Shown piece by piece: positions 61,525 to 64,000 of a stretch of DNA of 64,000 nucleotides. The notes below the pieces were generated by a model that ran no database searches, was not told where the DNA came from, and was given only the letters and a program-made list of their open reading frames with translations. Each line of letters opens with the position of its first letter. Position 1 is the first letter of the stretch. Made by a program: the position numbers and the translations under genes. Origin of the DNA: Desulfocucumis palustris (GTDB taxonomy: Bacteria; Bacillota; Desulfotomaculia; Desulfotomaculales; Desulfocucumaceae); contig NZ_BFAV01000104.1 of the NCBI RefSeq assembly GCF_002933875.1, positions 1 to 64,000 on the forward strand, written 5' to 3'.

Positions 61525-62424
61525 TTAGCCCTTGGCAAATCTTTTTGCCAACTCAATTTGTATCTTGATTAATTCCCCAATAATGGATGGCTTTATATTG
61601 CAGCTGAGCGCAAGCTCAATTACTTTGTTCCATTCGGCCAGCCGCCCTTCTTTGTAATATATGTATTCCCGGTAGTGGTTTAGGGTGGGCGCATCCTTCT
61701 GGACCCTTACCACGTACCCCTGTATGTTGTCTTTGGGGTTGAGTTCAATATCCGGGTATTCCGGGTTGGCTGCTTTTAGGAGGGTCCGCCCGTTTTCGTT
61801 TATGTAGAATTTCAGGGTTGTTTCATTGCCTTCAATTAGTGCCACAACTATTTGCCCGTGCTGTGCGGTGTCCTGTTGCTTGCATATCACTATATCCCCG
61901 TCAGCGATACCGCAGCCGATCATGCTGTCCCCGGACACCCGGAGGGCAAAATCGGCCTTCCCTTCAATATCTTCCGGTATGCCCACATGCCCGATGATAT
62001 TTTGCCCGGGTGGAAGGCCGGTTTTAATGGTATCAAGGAGAGGAATCCGGGGCTCTGTTTTAGTGCCCCTTGCGGGATTGATAAGGGCGCGCAGAATGGA
62101 AAGTCTTTGTTCGTTTGTAATGGGCTGTCCACCCACAGTTAGCTCGTTGATATTGCCTTCCAGCGCATCAAGAATATCTATTTGCCGGCTCACTTCCCTT
62201 TTCTTTGCTGTGGCGGGGTTAGTGTCGTTTATTCTACCTATAAGATAGTCAACAGTAACATTAAAATAGTCTGCAAGCTTGTTAATCGTATATGAATCCG
62301 GCATTCTAATGCCATTTTCCCACTGTGATACCGCAGATTTTCCAATATGTAAATACTTTCCAATATCTTCCTGGCGCAGGCCTTTTTCTTCTCTTAATTC
62401 CCGCAGACGTTTACCGAAATTCAA
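61525..62424 (-). CDS. Phage-type repressor with S24 peptidase domain
   Basis: This 299-aa protein has an N-terminal XRE helix-turn-helix (LREEKGLRQEDIGKYLHIGK SAVSQWENGIRMPD split, about 7-38) and an S24 LexA-like domain with Ser in RVSGDSMIGCGI (about 168) and Lys in GNETTLKFYI (about 205). TGLPPGQ replaces the usual Ala-Gly cleavage site, so self-cleavage is uncertain. A helical tail of about 50 residues is extra. TTG 62424 lies 8 nt after GGGGTG; GTG 62433 is possible. It faces a plus-strand promoter with repeated TGTGAAC sites. Confidence 0.88.
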   Translation of the reverse strand: MNFGKRLRELREEKGLRQEDIGKYLHIGKSAVSQWENGIRMPDSYTINKLADYFNVTVDYLIGRINDTNPATAKKREVSRQIDILDALEGNINELTVGGQPITNEQRLSILRALINPARGTKTEPRIPLLDTIKTGLPPGQNIIGHVGIPEDIEGKADFALRVSGDSMIGCGIADGDIVICKQQDTAQHGQIVVALIEGNETTLKFYINENGRTLLKAANPEYPDIELNPKDNIQGYVVRVQKDAPTLNHYREYIYYKEGRLAEWNKVIELALSCNIKPSIIGELIKIQIELAKRFAKG

Positions 62425-62456
62425 GAAAATCACCCCAATAGTGTTATGCTATCACA

Positions 62457-62574
62457 ATTTGTGAACCGAAAAGTTTTAGTTCACAAATTTCAACATTCAG
62501 GGTGTAACGGCTTGACAGTTTAAGGGGTGTGAACTATAATCATGTTAACGATATGTGAACCAGAGATGGTGAAC
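62457..62574. promoter_or_regulatory. Perfect sigma-A promoter with five repressor boxes
   Basis: TTGACA (62512-62517), 17 bp, TATAAT (62535-62540) on plus. Boxes of (T)GTGAAC: an inverted pair ATTTGTGAAC (62457-62466)/GTTCACAAAT (62479-62488), then TGTGAAC at 62528-62534 inside the spacer, at 62554-62560, and GGTGAAC at 62568-62574. The S24 repressor is the obvious ligand. Confidence 0.8.
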
Positions 62575-62727
62575 TTAATGGAAAAAGGCCTATTTATAAT
62601 AAAGTTGTTGTTTAGTTTCATGCAGGTGCCAAACTTTTCTCCCGATAAGACTGTTGCGGGGGAAATTCACGCTGAGAGAACTATTTGTTTGCTAAAGATC
62701 AATTGTAAACTTGGGCAAGCAGACTAA
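62566..62727 (+). CDS. Small hypothetical protein after the repressed promoter
   Basis: A 53-codon frame from ATG 62566 begins MVNLMEKGLFIIKLLFSFMQ and carries one hydrophobic segment. The SD is weak. Its only support is the strong promoter just upstream. It may instead be untranslated leader. Confidence 0.3.
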   Translation: MVNLMEKGLFIIKLLFSFMQVPNFSPDKTVAGEIHAERTICLLKINCKLGQAD

Positions 62728-62760
62728 AGGTCAACTGTTCGGGGATAGGGTGAAAGCGAC

Positions 62761-62958
62761 ATGCGCAAAGATACCTTGGAAGTCATGGGTATATGCATTA
62801 AGAACGTTTTTTCGGGGCCTAATGTTGTAAATAGAATTTTTTCTCACTGTGAAAACTATGTCACACTGGTCCCGCCGGAAAAGTTTTTTCGTATTGGCCA
62901 GGTATACAGGCGGTCATTCCGGGTGCGGTGCATTGTCAGGAAATATTGGGGCCACTGA
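62761..62958 (+). CDS. Small basic hypothetical protein
   Basis: A 65-aa frame beginning MRKDTLEVMGICIKNVFSGP, with RIGQVYRRSFRVRCIVRKYW at the end. ATG 62761 follows GGGTGAAAG. No family recognised. It is in the transcript from the repressor-controlled promoter, before spo0E. Confidence 0.4.
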   Translation: MRKDTLEVMGICIKNVFSGPNVVNRIFSHCENYVTLVPPEKFFRIGQVYRRSFRVRCIVRKYWGH

Positions 62959-62981
62959 AATGATAAATTGGAGGATTTGTT

Positions 62982-63149
62982 TTGAATCGCAAGGCTAAAG
63001 AAATTTACACCGAGCTGGAGCGGGAGAGGAAAAAGCTTTGCTCCATGCCCCTGGGCAGCGATTTGATGCTGAAGCAGAGCCGCCTGGTGGATGAGCTTAT
63101 TAATGAATACTACCGGGCAGTGGCCGGGGGCAGGAGGATGGCCGGATGA
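62982..63149 (+). CDS. Spo0E-like aspartyl-phosphate phosphatase
   Basis: This 55-aa protein starts at TTG 62982 after GGAGG. A two-helix hairpin carries the Spo0E signature SRLVDELINEYYR (S-x-x-V/L-D) in the second helix. Spo0E proteins remove phosphate from Spo0A and delay sporulation. It is too short for most ORF cutoffs. It is apparently linked to the repressor-controlled promoter upstream. Confidence 0.85.
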   Translation: MNRKAKEIYTELERERKKLCSMPLGSDLMLKQSRLVDELINEYYRAVAGGRRMAG

Positions 63150-63181
63150 AAGCAGCCGGCTGAGCGCTTTGCGGCCGCTTG

Positions 63182-64000
63182 CTAAAGAAGCGCTTTTTCG
63201 GAGGTGTGGCGGGAGGTGCCCACAGGGCAGGCGAATTCACATTTACGGCAGTGTTTAATGGGTTTCTCCCCTTGGCGTACTTCTTCTTTATCCAGGCCGG
63301 CCAGAGTCTTTAGATCAATATCTATTTCAAAGGACTCCACATCCTTATCCATTTGAGTCGTGCACCTTGCCCTGCTGAAATGACCGTCCCTGGCCGGAAG
63401 TTCGGTTATTCCCAGCTCACCGGGTGAATGGGTTGGATTATCGAAGGCTTTTTGTGGACAGGCCCGGCGGCAAAATTCTCCACAATCCCGGCAGGGGTCA
63501 AAATCAATCGGGCCGGTGGACGCCAGGCCCGTTTCAAGCAGCAGGGCGCGAAGACGTACTCTGGGTCCCAATTCCGGAGTTATCAGCATATTGTTTTTAC
63601 CGATGCAACCCAGACCGCCTAATACCGCGGCATCCTTAAGGTATATTCCCCCCCTTTCCACGTAATAAGGCATTTTATGAGTCTTAATGCCTAATGTTTC
63701 TTCAATCCATTTGGAAAGTTCCCTGTTTATTCTGATCAGAATTTGATTCCCTGGTGTATTTCCGCTTGTGTAAAACCAATCCAGTCGCGGGTTGTTTTGG
63801 GGATGGGAAACAGCGATGACCAGTACGGACTTTGCTTCCGGGGGCCACTCCACGGGACTGAGTCTGTTGATACCCGCCACAGCGCAAACACCGTCTATTT
63901 TTGTGCCAAATTTCTTTAAAATTTCATGGGATGGTGATTTTTTCAGCTGCTCGATATTTGCAATGCCAGCCATCGCCACTCCCAGTTCTTTAGCCTTTTC
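63182..64000 (-). CDS. QueG-like double-cluster 4Fe-4S protein, partial
   Basis: At least 273 codons are visible; the frame EKAKELGVAMAGIANIEQLK continues past the right window edge, so the start lies outside. The order of elements fits epoxyqueuosine reductase relatives: SVLVIAVSHP, GGLGCIGKNNMLITPELGPR and two ferredoxin clusters, CRDCGEFCRRACPQKAF and HCRKCEFACPVGTSRH. The HEAT-like tail of true QueG is absent. It may be a corrinoid-linked or related reductase; its role is not certain. Confidence 0.85.
   Translation of the reverse strand, partial: EKAKELGVAMAGIANIEQLKKSPSHEILKKFGTKIDGVCAVAGINRLSPVEWPPEAKSVLVIAVSHPQNNPRLDWFYTSGNTPGNQILIRINRELSKWIEETLGIKTHKMPYYVERGGIYLKDAAVLGGLGCIGKNNMLITPELGPRVRLRALLLETGLASTGPIDFDPCRDCGEFCRRACPQKAFDNPTHSPGELGITELPARDGHFSRARCTTQMDKDVESFEIDIDLKTLAGLDKEEVRQGEKPIKHCRKCEFACPVGTSRHTSEKALL

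Overview
The window looks like chromosomal DNA of a spore-forming, anaerobic, sulfur-metabolising Clostridium-class bacterium, most like the Desulfotomaculum/Peptococcaceae group. This is inferred from gene content, not from a database match. The pointers are an 11-gene complex I operon without the NADH-input subunits, a small siroheme sulfite reductase, a TauE/SafE exporter, sporulation-type proteins (Spo0M, YjcZ-like, YhcN-like, Spo0E-like) and frequent GTG/TTG starts with strong Shine-Dalgarno (SD) sites.

Layout. 0-8.5 kb is decaying accessory DNA: a broken GAF-type gene, a complete IS66 element with an exact 8-bp target duplication, a TetR gene whose promoter the IS splits, a membrane-fusion lipoprotein and a broken RND pump. 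8.5-14.2 kb holds MerR, Spo0M, a YjcZ-like gene and the housekeeping run rplS-lepB-rbgA-rnhB. 14.4-24.4 kb is nuoABCDHIJKLMN, with a structured leader and a 77-nt structured element between nuoC and nuoD. 24.5-28.7 kb has a secreted copper-amine-oxidase-N protein, lysine 2,3-aminomutase behind a c-di-AMP (ydaO-type) riboswitch, and a KtrA-type K+ regulator. 28.9-40.8 kb is a signalling region: a BASS transporter, a PAS kinase, a Crp/Fnr regulator, four related CBS-domain proteins, a TauE operon behind a sigma-54 promoter, and a sensor kinase/sigma-54 activator pair. 40.8-43.5 kb has an unknown protein behind a near-perfect sigma-54 promoter with two upstream palindromes, a MetE-like protein and a MerR-like regulator. 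43.8-47.1 kb is a seven-bladed RCC1 propeller/MoxR ATPase/VWA gene set. 47.1-54.5 kb has small conserved genes (YraN, YlxP), an amino-acid ABC transporter with a broken partial copy beside it, YlbF, the sulfite reductase and tRNA-Leu. 54.6-57.1 kb is a toxin-antitoxin island (HicAB, DUF4160/DUF2442, RelE/ParE pair). 57.4-64 kb holds envelope and sporulation genes, a CtpA protease, an S24 repressor with an operator array, Spo0E and a QueG-like protein cut by the window edge.

How the parts fit. Three systems deserve most attention. First, the c-di-AMP riboswitch puts beta-lysine formation next to a K+ channel regulator, which suggests an osmotic-stress locus. Second, two sigma-54 promoters at 34.2 and 41.05 kb flank a kinase/sigma-54-activator pair and four CBS proteins, which looks like one regulon around a sulfur-oxyanion-type exporter. 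Third, the RCC1-MoxR-VWA set looks like a chaperone module with a propeller partner. Two genes, the membrane-fusion protein and MerR, appear to start at ATT codons.
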